Notes: a model not told the origin generated them from the sequence alone. 64,000 bases of DNA from Vibrio plantisponsor (GCF_013041605.1 NZ_JABEQC010000002.1:310001-374000), one strand, 5' to 3'; positions 18,399-27,491 are shown, counted from the stretch's first letter. A program made the numbers and translations.

Positions 18399-18478
18399 GG
18401 GTCAAAAATGGGAAATTGAAGCGCGGCAGTTGGCTATTTATTGATAAAATTCAAATCAAGTTGCGTCACAGTTGACCC
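18399..18478. promoter_or_regulatory. Inverted heptamers in the pgtP/pgtC divergent promoter region
   Basis: GGGTCAA (18399-18405) and TTGACCC (18472-18478) are exact complements 66 bp apart in the 249-bp divergent spacer. They are candidate half-sites for PgtA dimers. I searched for a sigma-54 GG-N10-GC pair on the minus strand and did not find a convincing one. Confidence 0.3.
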
Positions 18479-18521
18479 AACCGACGAAGTAATTATTTTT
18501 TACCAATTGGCAGAGATTTGA

Positions 18522-19853
18522 GTGAACGCACAATTTTTAAGGTTTTTAGCATCCATAGGCCACTTACTTTCGATGATAAGTCGAACGGTTGTGCTGGGTA
18601 TTGCTCTTCTTTACGCCTCATTGGCAAGCGCACAAGAAAAGGAACTGGTGATCCTAACCACGTTTTCACGTGAGCCTTTATTGCCTTTAATTGATGAGTT
18701 TTCCAAACAGTATCAAGACGTGGATGTGCAAGTGGTTCATCGCCGCGCCCAATCCAGTATTCAGATGCTGAGTAAAAGCTATATTCAAAATATTGACATC
18801 GTACTGAGCTCTTCTCCCTATCTGATGCAGCATCTAGCGGAAAACGGACGTTTAACCACATTACCGGAACGTTTTCAGGCTCCGGAGTGGTTGCGTCCAT
18901 ATATGCTGCCGCCAGCAGGGCAAGTGGTCACTATTGGTTATTCTGGCGCAGGGATTGTCTGGAATAGAGATTACTTGCAAACCCATCAGCTACCTAAACC
19001 GAAACAGTTTTCAGACCTTACTTCTCCGGTCTATTTTGGCCACTTAACCATGAGTACACCTGCGCGTTCTGGTACCACGCAGCTAATGGTGGAAAGTATT
19101 TTAGCCAAATATGGTTGGCAGGAAGGCTGGCGTTTACTGACCAATATCGGCGCTAACATGGCTACCATTTCTTCACGTAGCTTCGGTGTCAGTGATTATG
19201 TTGCCAAAGGACAATTCGGCATTGGCCCGACTATCGACAGCTATGCTCTGATACTTGAGCGTAAGTTTGACCACGTAGAATTTGCCTACGATGAGAGTTT
19301 TACTCTCATGCCGACCTATGTTGGCTTGGTCAAGCAGCAACACAATGATATTTATGCCAAGGCGTTTATTGATTTGCTGATGTCAAAAGCGGTTCAGACC
19401 AACATGGATTCGAACGACTTTGCCAAACATGGCCTAAGTGACAACTCCCTGTTTAATGACCGTTTCACGCGCCTATCTGTGGCAACCTTAATTCAACGCG
19501 AAGATTGCATGAATCTGCTGTTTGATTTGATGATTTCAAAACGGCTGCCAGCGCTGAAAGATACTTGGCTTTCACTGATTAACGCACGCAAACATTATCA
19601 AGATAACCCACAAGTATTGGCTCAAATTAAGCAGATTGAACAACAAATTTTCTCTGTCCCAATCAGTGAAAAAGAGTTAGATGCTGTGGTTAATCAGATA
19701 TCCCCATTGGCAGACGTGAGTGATGACTCGCAGCAGGCCGCCAAAACAATGTTGCTGACAGAGCTCAGTCATTTGTGGAAGAAGCAAATCGATGCTAATC
19801 AGCAACAGGCCAATGAACAACTGAAGTCTCTGTTAAGAGTGACCACACCATGA
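18522..19853 (+). CDS. pgtC: Phosphoglycerate transport regulatory protein PgtC (periplasmic binding protein-like)
   Basis: PgtC is a secreted solute-binding-like protein that, in Salmonella, works with PgtB to sense external phosphoglycerate and derepress pgtP. From GTG 18522 it has 443 residues. The ATG at 18573 (MISRTVVLGIALL, signal peptide ending ASAQ) gives 427 and may be the true start. After the signal comes an iron/thiamine-type binding fold (KELVILTTFSREP, IGYSGAGIVWNRDY). The C-terminal 150 residues are helical and Gln-rich. It overlaps pgtB by four bases (ATGA). Confidence 0.87.
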   Translation: MNAQFLRFLASIGHLLSMISRTVVLGIALLYASLASAQEKELVILTTFSREPLLPLIDEFSKQYQDVDVQVVHRRAQSSIQMLSKSYIQNIDIVLSSSPYLMQHLAENGRLTTLPERFQAPEWLRPYMLPPAGQVVTIGYSGAGIVWNRDYLQTHQLPKPKQFSDLTSPVYFGHLTMSTPARSGTTQLMVESILAKYGWQEGWRLLTNIGANMATISSRSFGVSDYVAKGQFGIGPTIDSYALILERKFDHVEFAYDESFTLMPTYVGLVKQQHNDIYAKAFIDLLMSKAVQTNMDSNDFAKHGLSDNSLFNDRFTRLSVATLIQREDCMNLLFDLMISKRLPALKDTWLSLINARKHYQDNPQVLAQIKQIEQQIFSVPISEKELDAVVNQISPLADVSDDSQQAAKTMLLTELSHLWKKQIDANQQQANEQLKSLLRVTTP

Positions 19854-22195
19854 GTCTGTCGAAGTATCACACCATAGGGTCAAAGTTACTGCTGGCGTTC
19901 AGTTGCAGCACTCTGATTGTCACGCTGGTCAGTGTCGTTAGCTGGTTTACCTGGAGTCGGCTCGATGATCAAATCACCGAAGTGTTAGATCAGAGTGTCC
20001 CCAAATACAACGCGAGTTATGTATTAGAAAGCCGCAGTTCTGAAATTCGCCGCAGAATACAGCAGTTAGGCAATGCAAAGAATAAAGTCATCCTTGATGA
20101 GCAGGTTGAAAAGCTGAATCAAGATCTGAGGATTATGGATAACGTATTGAATTCTTTAGAAGAGAATTCAGCACAGGTGAATCTTCATAATGGTTACTTG
20201 AAGCTTAAGAATATGAGCGAACAATACGGTTCGCTTGTGTCCCAGCGAATCGATGTAACACGCCAAATCGGCATGCTCGGCGAGCAGTTACAGTGGCTTT
20301 ATCAGGATATGGAGATGGAGCTGGTTCCGTTGCGTCAGGAAATGCAGTGGCAGTTAGAACGCAAGAACAACGCCGAGCGAACCGAAGCCTTGTTCAACAA
20401 AATCAATCAGATTCAATCGTTAATCGATAGCGGCAGTCAGATGTACAATTTTGCTCGTGAACTGATTAATGCCACTCATCAACTTCAGGTCGATAACGGT
20501 ATGAAGGTACTCCAGTATCGACTGGAAGAGTTACAAAGTGCCAGCCAGTCCATTTTTCAGCTTCCTGCCTCTATTGCGTATCAGCAGTTGTTAGGGGAGT
20601 GGAATGAACTCTTGCGGCTCAACGGACCTTATCATCAGAACCTGAGTTTGATGGTGGAGTTACATCAAGGGCTAGATGAGTTAGGAAGCCGCATTCAAGA
20701 GCAGCTCAATCATCAGCATTCGGATATCGCTACTCTGGTTTCCAATGCGGGCGAACTGTTTGTCTCAACTCAGAAAGAGACAACCCAGCTGATTCAGCAT
20801 GGACATAGAGTTTTACTGGTGTTCTTTGGTCTGTCTATCTCAATGAGTCTGTTGCTTACCTACTATTTTGTTAACCGCCGCATTGTCGCGCGCCTGACCA
20901 ATTTAAGTAACAGTTTAGATGCCATCATCAACAATGACCTGAGTCATCCAATTGAGGTGGATGGAAAAGACGAAATAGGCAACCTATGCGCGCAGTTGAT
21001 CCAATACGGACAGAAAGTGGAAGAGATGGAACGAACCAATGCGCTGAGCCTTATCAACAATACTCAAGCCAGTTTAATTACCTGTAACTTGCATGGGGAA
21101 ATTGAGTCTGCCAACCCAAGTGCGCAGGCAAGTCTGCAATTAGAGTCCGGTAAGGTGAAAAAGACGTTATGGCGCTGTTTCCCTGAAGATGTACAGCCAA
21201 GGCTTGAGGCTTTATTTAACCCTGATGATAAGTTGATTAAAAACGGCGCCGACAGTGTGACGCTGTCGTTAGGGTGCGAAGACAAACCTTATTATCTAAG
21301 GCTTTACTTGCGTAAGTTTAACCAAGGTCTTCACGATAAAGTCATTGTCACCATTACCGATGTGACCGATCAGGAACATGCGAACCGGCTGCTGGAAGAG
21401 CGCGTCAAAGAAAAAACACAGTCATTATTAGAGAATAATGAGCAGCTACAGGCAGAGATTGAAGAGCGCCAGCGAGCGGAAGCCTATTTGAAGAAAACCC
21501 AGAACGACCTGATTCAGGCGGCGAAAATGGCTGTCGTAGGCCAAACCATGACAAGTCTTGCGCATGAGTTAAACCAACCATTGAGTGCCATGTCGACCTA
21601 CCTTTATACCGCAAGACTGGCGTTGGAACAGGCTGAAACGGGGCAAATTACGCAGTCGTTGAGTCAGATTGAAAGTCTGACTGAGCGCATGGGGAAAATC
21701 GTCAATAGCTTGCGCCACTTTGCACGCAGAAGCAGTAGCGACGAGCCATTGAAAGCCCTTAGTTTAAACTCGGTGGTGGAACAAGCGATGTTGCTGGTTC
21801 AAACCAAAGCCAAGCGTCAGCAGGTGGTTCTGAATAACGAACTACCTGAAACACTTTCCGTTATCGGCGAGACTCTGAGCCTTGAGCAAATACTGATTAA
21901 CCTGCTGGTCAATGCCTGTGATGCGGCCAGTAGTCATCAGAACAAAGCGGTTTCTCTGGTGCTACTTTCCAGTGATGAAAAAATTCACCGCATTGCCATT
22001 ACCGATAGTGGTTCTGGTTTTGAGCATGGAGTGGTTGGAAAGCTGTTTACTCCATTTACGACGACAAAAGAAGTTGGCCTAGGATTAGGGCTGAACATCT
22101 GTCAGTCACTGATCGAAAGAATGAATGGTCAAATTTATCTCGCTTCCAACTTAGATAAAGGGGCGATGGTTGTTTTGGAGTTACCTCATGACTAA
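19850..22195 (+). CDS. pgtB: Sensor histidine kinase PgtB
   Basis: PgtB is the membrane sensor of the phosphoglycerate system. The 781-residue protein has a transmembrane helix near residues 10-32, a long helical periplasmic region, a second helix near 320-342, a HAMP-like segment, a PAS-like domain, a coiled coil (about 510-550), and a DctB/NtrB-type kinase. Kinase motifs are the phospho-His in LAHELNQPLSAM, the N-box LVNACDAAS, and glycine boxes DSGSGFEHG and GLGLGLNI. It is longer than Salmonella PgtB as I recall it (about 670), chiefly in the periplasmic coils. It overlaps both neighbours, so translation of pgtCBA is coupled. Confidence 0.9.
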   Translation: MSLSKYHTIGSKLLLAFSCSTLIVTLVSVVSWFTWSRLDDQITEVLDQSVPKYNASYVLESRSSEIRRRIQQLGNAKNKVILDEQVEKLNQDLRIMDNVLNSLEENSAQVNLHNGYLKLKNMSEQYGSLVSQRIDVTRQIGMLGEQLQWLYQDMEMELVPLRQEMQWQLERKNNAERTEALFNKINQIQSLIDSGSQMYNFARELINATHQLQVDNGMKVLQYRLEELQSASQSIFQLPASIAYQQLLGEWNELLRLNGPYHQNLSLMVELHQGLDELGSRIQEQLNHQHSDIATLVSNAGELFVSTQKETTQLIQHGHRVLLVFFGLSISMSLLLTYYFVNRRIVARLTNLSNSLDAIINNDLSHPIEVDGKDEIGNLCAQLIQYGQKVEEMERTNALSLINNTQASLITCNLHGEIESANPSAQASLQLESGKVKKTLWRCFPEDVQPRLEALFNPDDKLIKNGADSVTLSLGCEDKPYYLRLYLRKFNQGLHDKVIVTITDVTDQEHANRLLEERVKEKTQSLLENNEQLQAEIEERQRAEAYLKKTQNDLIQAAKMAVVGQTMTSLAHELNQPLSAMSTYLYTARLALEQAETGQITQSLSQIESLTERMGKIVNSLRHFARRSSSDEPLKALSLNSVVEQAMLLVQTKAKRQQVVLNNELPETLSVIGETLSLEQILINLLVNACDAASSHQNKAVSLVLLSSDEKIHRIAITDSGSGFEHGVVGKLFTPFTTTKEVGLGLGLNICQSLIERMNGQIYLASNLDKGAMVVLELPHD

Positions 22196-23453
22196 AAGCA
22201 CGGTTTTACTGATTGATGACGATCAGGATGTACTCGACTCCTACACTCATCTTATGTCGATAGCTGGAATCACATCAAAAGCACTGTTAAATCCGGAATC
22301 GGCACTGAGTTTGATTACACCAGATTGGAATGGTGTTGTGGTGTTGGACATGTATATGCCACAAATGCACGGCATGGATGTGCTAAAGGCGATCAAATCG
22401 ATAGATGAGCGCATACCCGTCATAGTGATTACCGGACACGGCGATATTCCTATGGCGGTGGAAGCGGTGAAACTCGGAGCCTGTGACTTTTTGGAAAAAC
22501 CGATCAATCCACCGCAACTGCTGGGCTTAATCAAACAACATATCGATCAGCGTCGTTATTTTATTGAGCAGAAACTGTCTTTAACCCGCAGTGTGAAAAA
22601 GGAACTGGTAGGCAAGTCAGCACAGATTGAGCGTATTCGTTCCCACATTGCCCAATACGCGATGTTGAACAATCACGTTGTGATCTGTGGTGAATCCGGA
22701 GTAGGGCGTCACACTATTGCTTATCTGATACATCAGTTGTCGAGTTCTGCCAAAGCAAAGCCTATTGCCGAGCTGGCTATCAGCAACAAAACTACGATTG
22801 AATTGCTCGACGATAAACTCAAAGAGAGTTCGGGAGGCTGCCTGTTGCTGGATAACATTGAGCAGATGAGCGATGAGATGCAGCGCCATTTGATTCAAGT
22901 GTTGCTCAATCAGGAGCGATTAAATATCCCTCGCACACGTATCATTGCCATTTTGGGCGCGGAATCTGAACAACTGATTGCCAACAACCATCTGCTTCCA
23001 GAACTTTACTACCTTCTGAATCAAGGAGTGATTGAAGTTCCTTTGCTCAAGCAGCGGCCGGATGATATTGCTGCTCTATTTCATTATTTCCTCAAACAAA
23101 GCTGCAACAAGCTGGGGAAATCGTTACCCGCGGTCGAGTCCAGTTATTTATCCCTGCTCAGAGCCCATGATTGGCCGGGCAATGTTCGCGAACTGCGTAA
23201 TGTGGCTGAGTTGTACGCGATTGGCATTGTTAAGTTGACGGGGAAAGACAGAGTTTATAATCAGGTCGAAATGACCTCGCCTTTGGATGAGCTGGTGGAT
23301 GATTACGAAAAACAGATCATTGAAGATGCTCTCTTCCTTTACTCTGGGCGAGTCGCCGAAGCGGCAAACTATCTGCAAATTCCGCGCAAGAAGCTTTATC
23401 TAAGAATGAAGAAACACGGCATTGAAAAAGATGAGTACAAATCTCGTGGCTAG
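22188..23453 (+). CDS. pgtA: Response regulator PgtA, NtrC-like with degenerate AAA+ domain
   Basis: This 421-residue partner of PgtB has a receiver domain (acidic pocket D10-D12, phospho-Asp54 in VVLDMYMPQ, Lys in LEKPINPP), a central AAA+ region and a C-terminal Fis-type helix-turn-helix (AANYLQIPRKKLYLRMKKHGI). The AAA+ part keeps a Walker A-like GESGVGRHT, but the segment that normally holds GAFTGA is missing and Walker B reads LLLDNIEQ, with Asn in place of the usual Glu. It therefore probably does not activate sigma-54 in the canonical way. The ATG overlaps the pgtB end by eight bases. A terminator follows. Confidence 0.9.
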   Translation: MTKSTVLLIDDDQDVLDSYTHLMSIAGITSKALLNPESALSLITPDWNGVVVLDMYMPQMHGMDVLKAIKSIDERIPVIVITGHGDIPMAVEAVKLGACDFLEKPINPPQLLGLIKQHIDQRRYFIEQKLSLTRSVKKELVGKSAQIERIRSHIAQYAMLNNHVVICGESGVGRHTIAYLIHQLSSSAKAKPIAELAISNKTTIELLDDKLKESSGGCLLLDNIEQMSDEMQRHLIQVLLNQERLNIPRTRIIAILGAESEQLIANNHLLPELYYLLNQGVIEVPLLKQRPDDIAALFHYFLKQSCNKLGKSLPAVESSYLSLLRAHDWPGNVRELRNVAELYAIGIVKLTGKDRVYNQVEMTSPLDELVDDYEKQIIEDALFLYSGRVAEAANYLQIPRKKLYLRMKKHGIEKDEYKSRG

Positions 23454-23500
23454 TGACGAGCAATTGGCAAGGCTAAGAAGATATCTTTCATAGGATGCAA

Positions 23501-23531
23501 AAGAGGGAACCTTAGGTTCCCTCTTGTTTTT
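23501..23531. terminator. Bidirectional terminator between pgtA and ampG
   Basis: AAGAGGGAACC (23501-23511) and GGTTCCCTCTT (23515-23525) form an 11-bp stem with a 3-base loop, followed by GTTTTTAT on the plus strand. It serves the convergent ends of pgtA and ampG. Confidence 0.85.
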
Positions 23532-24915
23532 ATTTCACAATTTTCTCTTCTACCAGTTCTTCTTTGTGATCTCTTGCTTTGTTTAACAGGTCTGTAAAGT
23601 AATGACGCAGCGTATACAGCATGATCAAACTTGGAATAACCATCAAAGCGGTCAGAATAAAGAACAGCGACCAGTCATTTAAATAGTCTGCCAGCTCGCC
23701 ACTGAATGAGGCCAGTGTGGTGCGGCCGAAGTTGCCTAATGAGGCTAGCAAAGCATATTGAGTTGCAGAGAAGGCTTGCCCCGTCATCACTGTTAAGAAG
23801 GAGACGAAGGCGACTGTAGAAAATGCCGTGGTGAAGTTATCGACAATAATAGTGGCAAGGAACAGATGTTCATTTGGACCAACCTGAGCAATCCAAGAGA
23901 ACATTAAGTTACTGGCTGACATGGCGATACCACCAATCATCAACCCGCGGACAATACCAAAGCGTACGTTGACCATACTGCCAAGCAGGGTAAACAGCAT
24001 AGTAATACCCCAGCCAATCAATTTGGAGTAGTAACCAATCTGTTCGTTGCTGAAGCCGATTTCTTTGTAAAACGCGATAGACATTCGGCCGAGGAACGCT
24101 TCACCAATCTTAAATAGGAAAACGAACAGCAACAGTGTGATAGCAACCGAAGTACCGTTGCGGCGGAAGAAATCAATGAATGGTTCCAGTACGGTTACAC
24201 TCAACCAAGCCAATATCTTTGAGTTGACCACTTTGTTGTGTCGTTGCTCAGCCTGTTTCTGCAGCGCTTCACGGTTGGTGTTTGGTTCGCCAACCAGCAG
24301 GGTAAACAGAATCAACACGCCCACGATGGCAGCCATGCCGTAGTACACACCATTCCAGCCCATTGAATCAGCATTGATAAATGCCAGATAGCCGGGAACC
24401 GAATAGCCTGTCCACCAACCAATCACTGCCATAGCAGAAGCTTGTGGCAGTTTACTGGATTCCGACTTCGGAAAGGTATCAATACGAAACGCATCAACCG
24501 CAATATCCTGAGTTGCAGAAGCAATCGCAATACCTAGGGCGAGCATGGATGTCAGCATCAGGTTTGTCGCTGGGTTTACGCCAGCAATAAACAACGTACA
24601 GATTAAAATCAGAACCTGACAAAGGAGTATCCAACTGCGGCGTTGCCCAAGAAGAGAGTGCAGAACCGGTAAGCGGACTCGGTCAACCGCGGGTGCCCAT
24701 AGAAAGTTAATCGCGTAAACCGCAAACACACTACCGAAATAGCCAATGGCACTTCGAGTCAGACCTGCATCTTTTAACCAGCCAGACATGTTTGAGCCAA
24801 TCAACACCCAAGGGAAACCGCTGGAACATCCGAGCATCAATACCCAAAGCAGACGTTTATCGAAGTAGCTGCGGATAGTTTCAACCCAAGTGAGAGATTG
24901 ATTTTCTTGTTGCAT
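23530..24915 (-). CDS. ampG: Muropeptide permease AmpG
   Basis: AmpG imports GlcNAc-anhydroMurNAc peptides from the periplasm for cell-wall recycling and, where present, AmpC induction. The 461-residue MFS protein has the typical N-terminus (LLWVLMLGCSSGFPWVLIG), the motif LWAPAVDRVRLP and many hydrophobic helices. It follows the cyclophilin and yajG on the minus strand. The yajG-ampG-bolA neighbourhood is also found in E. coli, which supports the call. A terminator-like hairpin lies between the cyclophilin and ampG, so ampG may have its own promoter or rely on readthrough. Confidence 0.92.
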   Translation of the reverse strand: MQQENQSLTWVETIRSYFDKRLLWVLMLGCSSGFPWVLIGSNMSGWLKDAGLTRSAIGYFGSVFAVYAINFLWAPAVDRVRLPVLHSLLGQRRSWILLCQVLILICTLFIAGVNPATNLMLTSMLALGIAIASATQDIAVDAFRIDTFPKSESSKLPQASAMAVIGWWTGYSVPGYLAFINADSMGWNGVYYGMAAIVGVLILFTLLVGEPNTNREALQKQAEQRHNKVVNSKILAWLSVTVLEPFIDFFRRNGTSVAITLLLFVFLFKIGEAFLGRMSIAFYKEIGFSNEQIGYYSKLIGWGITMLFTLLGSMVNVRFGIVRGLMIGGIAMSASNLMFSWIAQVGPNEHLFLATIIVDNFTTAFSTVAFVSFLTVMTGQAFSATQYALLASLGNFGRTTLASFSGELADYLNDWSLFFILTALMVIPSLIMLYTLRHYFTDLLNKARDHKEELVEEKIVK

Positions 24916-24929
24916 GGACCTTTCCTTGT

Positions 24930-24959
24930 CGGAAAAAGAGCTCCGAATATATCGGAGCT
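24930..24959 (-). terminator. Terminator-like hairpin after the cyclophilin gene
   Basis: AGCTCCGA (24939-24946) and TCGGAGCT (24952-24959) around ATATA, followed on the minus strand by CTTTTTCC. It lies between the cyclophilin stop and the ampG start. Confidence 0.65.
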
Positions 24960-24966
24960 TTAGGTG

Positions 24967-25551
24967 TTATTTAATCAGAGTGGCGTTGGTGATGATGATA
25001 GGTGTTACAGGAACATCCTTCATGTAGCCAATTGATCGAGTAGGTTGTTGAGCCATCTTTTGAACGACTTCAAAACCTTTAGTTACTTGACCAAACACAG
25101 CGTAGCCCGGTGGGCGTTGGCCGTAGTTCAGAAAATCGTTATCAACGAGGTTGATATAGAACTGACGCGTAGCTGAATTTGGGTCGTTGGTACGAGCCAT
25201 AGCAATTGTCGCGGTGTCATTGCGTAAACCGTTGCTCGCTTCGTTTTGAATTGGAGCATAGGTGCTGACTTGCTTCATGTCGGTATCGAAACCGCCACCT
25301 TGTGCCATAAAGCCCGGGATGATGCGGTGGAAGATAGTACCGACATAACTGCCGTCTTCAACGTAGCGAAGGAAGTTGGCAACACTGATTGGCGCTTGCT
25401 CTTCATTCAGTTCAATGGTGAAAGTGCCTAAAGTGGTTTCAACTTCAACTTGAGGCCCTGCCCAAACATAGCTGCTAGCTGCAATAGCGAGCGCTGCCAA
25501 AGAGCCTTTCACCATGGACATTCTTTTCACCATGGATAGTTTTTTAACCAT
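24967..25551 (-). CDS. ppiA: Periplasmic cyclophilin-type peptidyl-prolyl isomerase
   Basis: This is a 194-residue cyclophilin that speeds prolyl isomerisation, probably in the periplasm. The core FHRIIPGFMAQGGGF and the QFYINLVDN and YAVFGQVTKG segments are diagnostic for bacterial PpiA/PpiB. A hydrophobic signal segment (SLAALAIAASSYVWA) precedes GPQVEVET. The start at 25551 is chosen because AAGGAG lies 7-8 bases upstream, inside the end of yajG. It overlaps yajG by eight bases. Oddly, the first 18 residues are a threefold repeat (MVKKLS, MVKRMS, MVKGSL) made by an 18-bp tandem repeat, giving three in-frame ATGs. The symbol is by family; the PpiA/PpiB orthology is less sure. Confidence 0.85.
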   Translation of the reverse strand: MVKKLSMVKRMSMVKGSLAALAIAASSYVWAGPQVEVETTLGTFTIELNEEQAPISVANFLRYVEDGSYVGTIFHRIIPGFMAQGGGFDTDMKQVSTYAPIQNEASNGLRNDTATIAMARTNDPNSATRQFYINLVDNDFLNYGQRPPGYAVFGQVTKGFEVVQKMAQQPTRSIGYMKDVPVTPIIITNATLIK

Positions 25552-25554
25552 GGA
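25501..25554 (-). repeat. 18-bp tandem repeat spanning start codons
   Basis: CCATGGT followed by AAA recurs at exact 18-bp spacing with ATGs at 25551, 25533 and 25515 (minus strand). Each unit encodes M-V-K-X-X-S/L, so copy-number change would alter the N-terminus without a frameshift. Confidence 0.7.
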
Positions 25555-26119
25555 AACGCTCCTTCATGTAGTTTTGTAGTTCTGTGTCTGCTGCGATTTC
25601 TTTAAGAACAAGGTTCACTACATCGTTCAGAACTTGTTCAATATCTTCATTTGAAGCGCTTAGAGCACCGGTACGTTTTGCTGTACCTGTATAGCTCTTC
25701 ACTAACTTACCTTTTGGTGTTTCTGCGGTCAGTTGTAGCAGAACTTTACCGTTCATCTCATTTTCCATGATGGTATGAGTCACAGTCACTAAGGCTTCTT
25801 GGATTTCAAGCGTCAGCATGTTTTCGCTGTTAACTGTGATAGTGAAGCCTTGAGAATCAAATTGGCTTGAAAGTGCATTTTCCAAAGCGATACGAACGTT
25901 TTGGCGTGCATGAATAGGTTCGATGTTGTTTCGGCCGCTATCGACTAAAGCAACATATTGCGCAGAGCGAACGTCTTTACTAACCAAAGTGAACTTGCTG
26001 TTTGTCACAATATCACTGTTACTTAAAACAGCCGTAGGGTTTAGGCTTATCTGCTGCTGTTGAGGTGCAGAGCAAGCGGCCAATAAAGCAATAGAAGCTG
26101 CGAGAACCAGTTTTTTCAT
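25544..26119 (-). CDS. yajG: YajG family lipoprotein
   Basis: This is a 191-residue lipoprotein. The signal peptide MKKLVLAASIALLAAC places the lipidated Cys at residue 16, followed by SAP. The rest fits the YajG family (VALVDSGRNNIEP, RQNVRIALENALSSQ), whose function is unknown. The ATG at 26119 (AAAGGA upstream) is favoured over a longer frame because it starts exactly at the signal peptide. It overlaps the cyclophilin start and precedes ampG, as in E. coli where yajG sits beside ampG. Confidence 0.88.
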   Translation of the reverse strand: MKKLVLAASIALLAACSAPQQQQISLNPTAVLSNSDIVTNSKFTLVSKDVRSAQYVALVDSGRNNIEPIHARQNVRIALENALSSQFDSQGFTITVNSENMLTLEIQEALVTVTHTIMENEMNGKVLLQLTAETPKGKLVKSYTGTAKRTGALSASNEDIEQVLNDVVNLVLKEIAADTELQNYMKERFHG

Positions 26120-26176
26120 GGTCAATTCCTTTCGTTTGTTTTGGCATGTCAGGAACATGCTTAAGGTCACCAGACC

Positions 26177-27307
26177 CTAATACTTAGTAGCTTGTAAGAT
26201 AACAAATTTATTGTTGCTAGCGACAGTCTTTACTTGTGTGTGACCGAAAAGGCGAGCAAGTTTTATATCGTATCCGAGGTGGCGATTGCCGATAACCAAT
26301 AATTTGCCCCCTTTTTTAAGAACTTGCTTTGAATCACAGAACATCTGCCATGCGATATGGTCTGTGATCGCTTGTTGTTGATGGAAAGGGGGATTGCATA
26401 CGATAAACGAAGCGCTCTCAGTTTCAAACTCATCTAAACAATTGTTAGCGATGCAAGTTATCTCAGGTTGTGTTTGCAAATTGTTGTTCAAGTTGCGTCT
26501 GGCCGCTTCCACCGCCATAAAGCTCTCGTCAACACAAGTAATCGAGGCATTAGGATTTAACCGCGCCAGTTTTATCGATAGCACGCCATTGCCACAACCT
26601 AGATCGATGAAGTCTGTGAGGTCTTCACTCGGCAAATGTTCAAGTAGCAAGCGCGCGCCTTGGTCGAGGCTCTCTCCAGAATACACGTTGGGAAGATTCA
26701 CTAAACTCATTTTCTCGTTTTCGACTTCCCATCGAACTTCTTCATCCACGTTGGGTACTGGTGTGCAATTGGCAAAAGAAAACACTAAGCGGTGTTTTTT
26801 CCATGCCAGAGATGTCTTAGTGTCTCCCAAATACTTCTCAAACAACTGCAGTGTTGAAGAATGAATCTCTTTTGCTTTGTTGACAGAAATAATGGGGCAT
26901 TTTTCGTCTACAGATTGACGAAGTTTACTCAGAATCCACACCAGATGACGGTTATTTCGAGGGATTTGCATCAACACCAGATCGATTTCGTTAGGTATCT
27001 CATCCATGGTGCTTAGAAGTGTCACGTCATTGCAAGAGTTACGTTTTAAGTTTTCCAGTGTTGCTTTGTGAGCAATGAAAGAATCACTCATCATGAACAC
27101 TTGGTGCTGCGCAGAAAACCAGCAACTGAGAGCGCCGAACGAATCGTTTAAAATCAAAATGCGTTTTGATGAGGTTAGCTCTAGTTCTTCAATGTGTGAG
27201 ATCAAGTACTCATCACCCGCATCCCAAGCTTGTAGAAGCTCATTGTTACGAATAGGGAAGCGATGAAATGTTAGCGTGCGTTCAAATAGCGAAAGCTCAG
27301 TTTTCAT
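26177..27307 (-). CDS. rlmG: 23S rRNA (guanine-N2)-methyltransferase RlmG
   Basis: RlmG methylates N2 of G1835 of 23S rRNA with S-adenosylmethionine. The 376-residue protein (E. coli 378) has an N-terminal RsmC/RlmG-type recognition domain (LSLFERTLTFHRFPIRN) and a C-terminal Rossmann methyltransferase with DLGCGNGVLSIKLA and the N-PP-F catalytic motif in FIVCNPPFHQQQA. ATG 27307 (MKTELSLF) is chosen over a longer frame by family start. It ends 57 bp before yajG and is divergent from bolA. Confidence 0.92.
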   Translation of the reverse strand: MKTELSLFERTLTFHRFPIRNNELLQAWDAGDEYLISHIEELELTSSKRILILNDSFGALSCWFSAQHQVFMMSDSFIAHKATLENLKRNSCNDVTLLSTMDEIPNEIDLVLMQIPRNNRHLVWILSKLRQSVDEKCPIISVNKAKEIHSSTLQLFEKYLGDTKTSLAWKKHRLVFSFANCTPVPNVDEEVRWEVENEKMSLVNLPNVYSGESLDQGARLLLEHLPSEDLTDFIDLGCGNGVLSIKLARLNPNASITCVDESFMAVEAARRNLNNNLQTQPEITCIANNCLDEFETESASFIVCNPPFHQQQAITDHIAWQMFCDSKQVLKKGGKLLVIGNRHLGYDIKLARLFGHTQVKTVASNNKFVILQATKY

Positions 27308-27491
27308 ATTCGGTTTAATTGATAGTTTTAAAGACACTATTATTGTCTCAGATGCTCGATGATCAAGAAACATAAACCTTTCGCTGGCAATTTGTTGGTC
27401 GAACCTATGGTTTGTGTTTGTCAAAGCAAAGCTCGCCAAAGTAAACTGTTTGTTGGTTTTGTTATATCAGTGTGTGAAAGAAGGGAGCATT

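Noticed and set aside
18273..18521. Sigma-54 promoter for pgtP
   Set aside because: TTGGCAGCTTGC on the minus strand has GG and GC only six bases apart instead of ten, and no other pair fits. PgtA also lacks GAFTGA.
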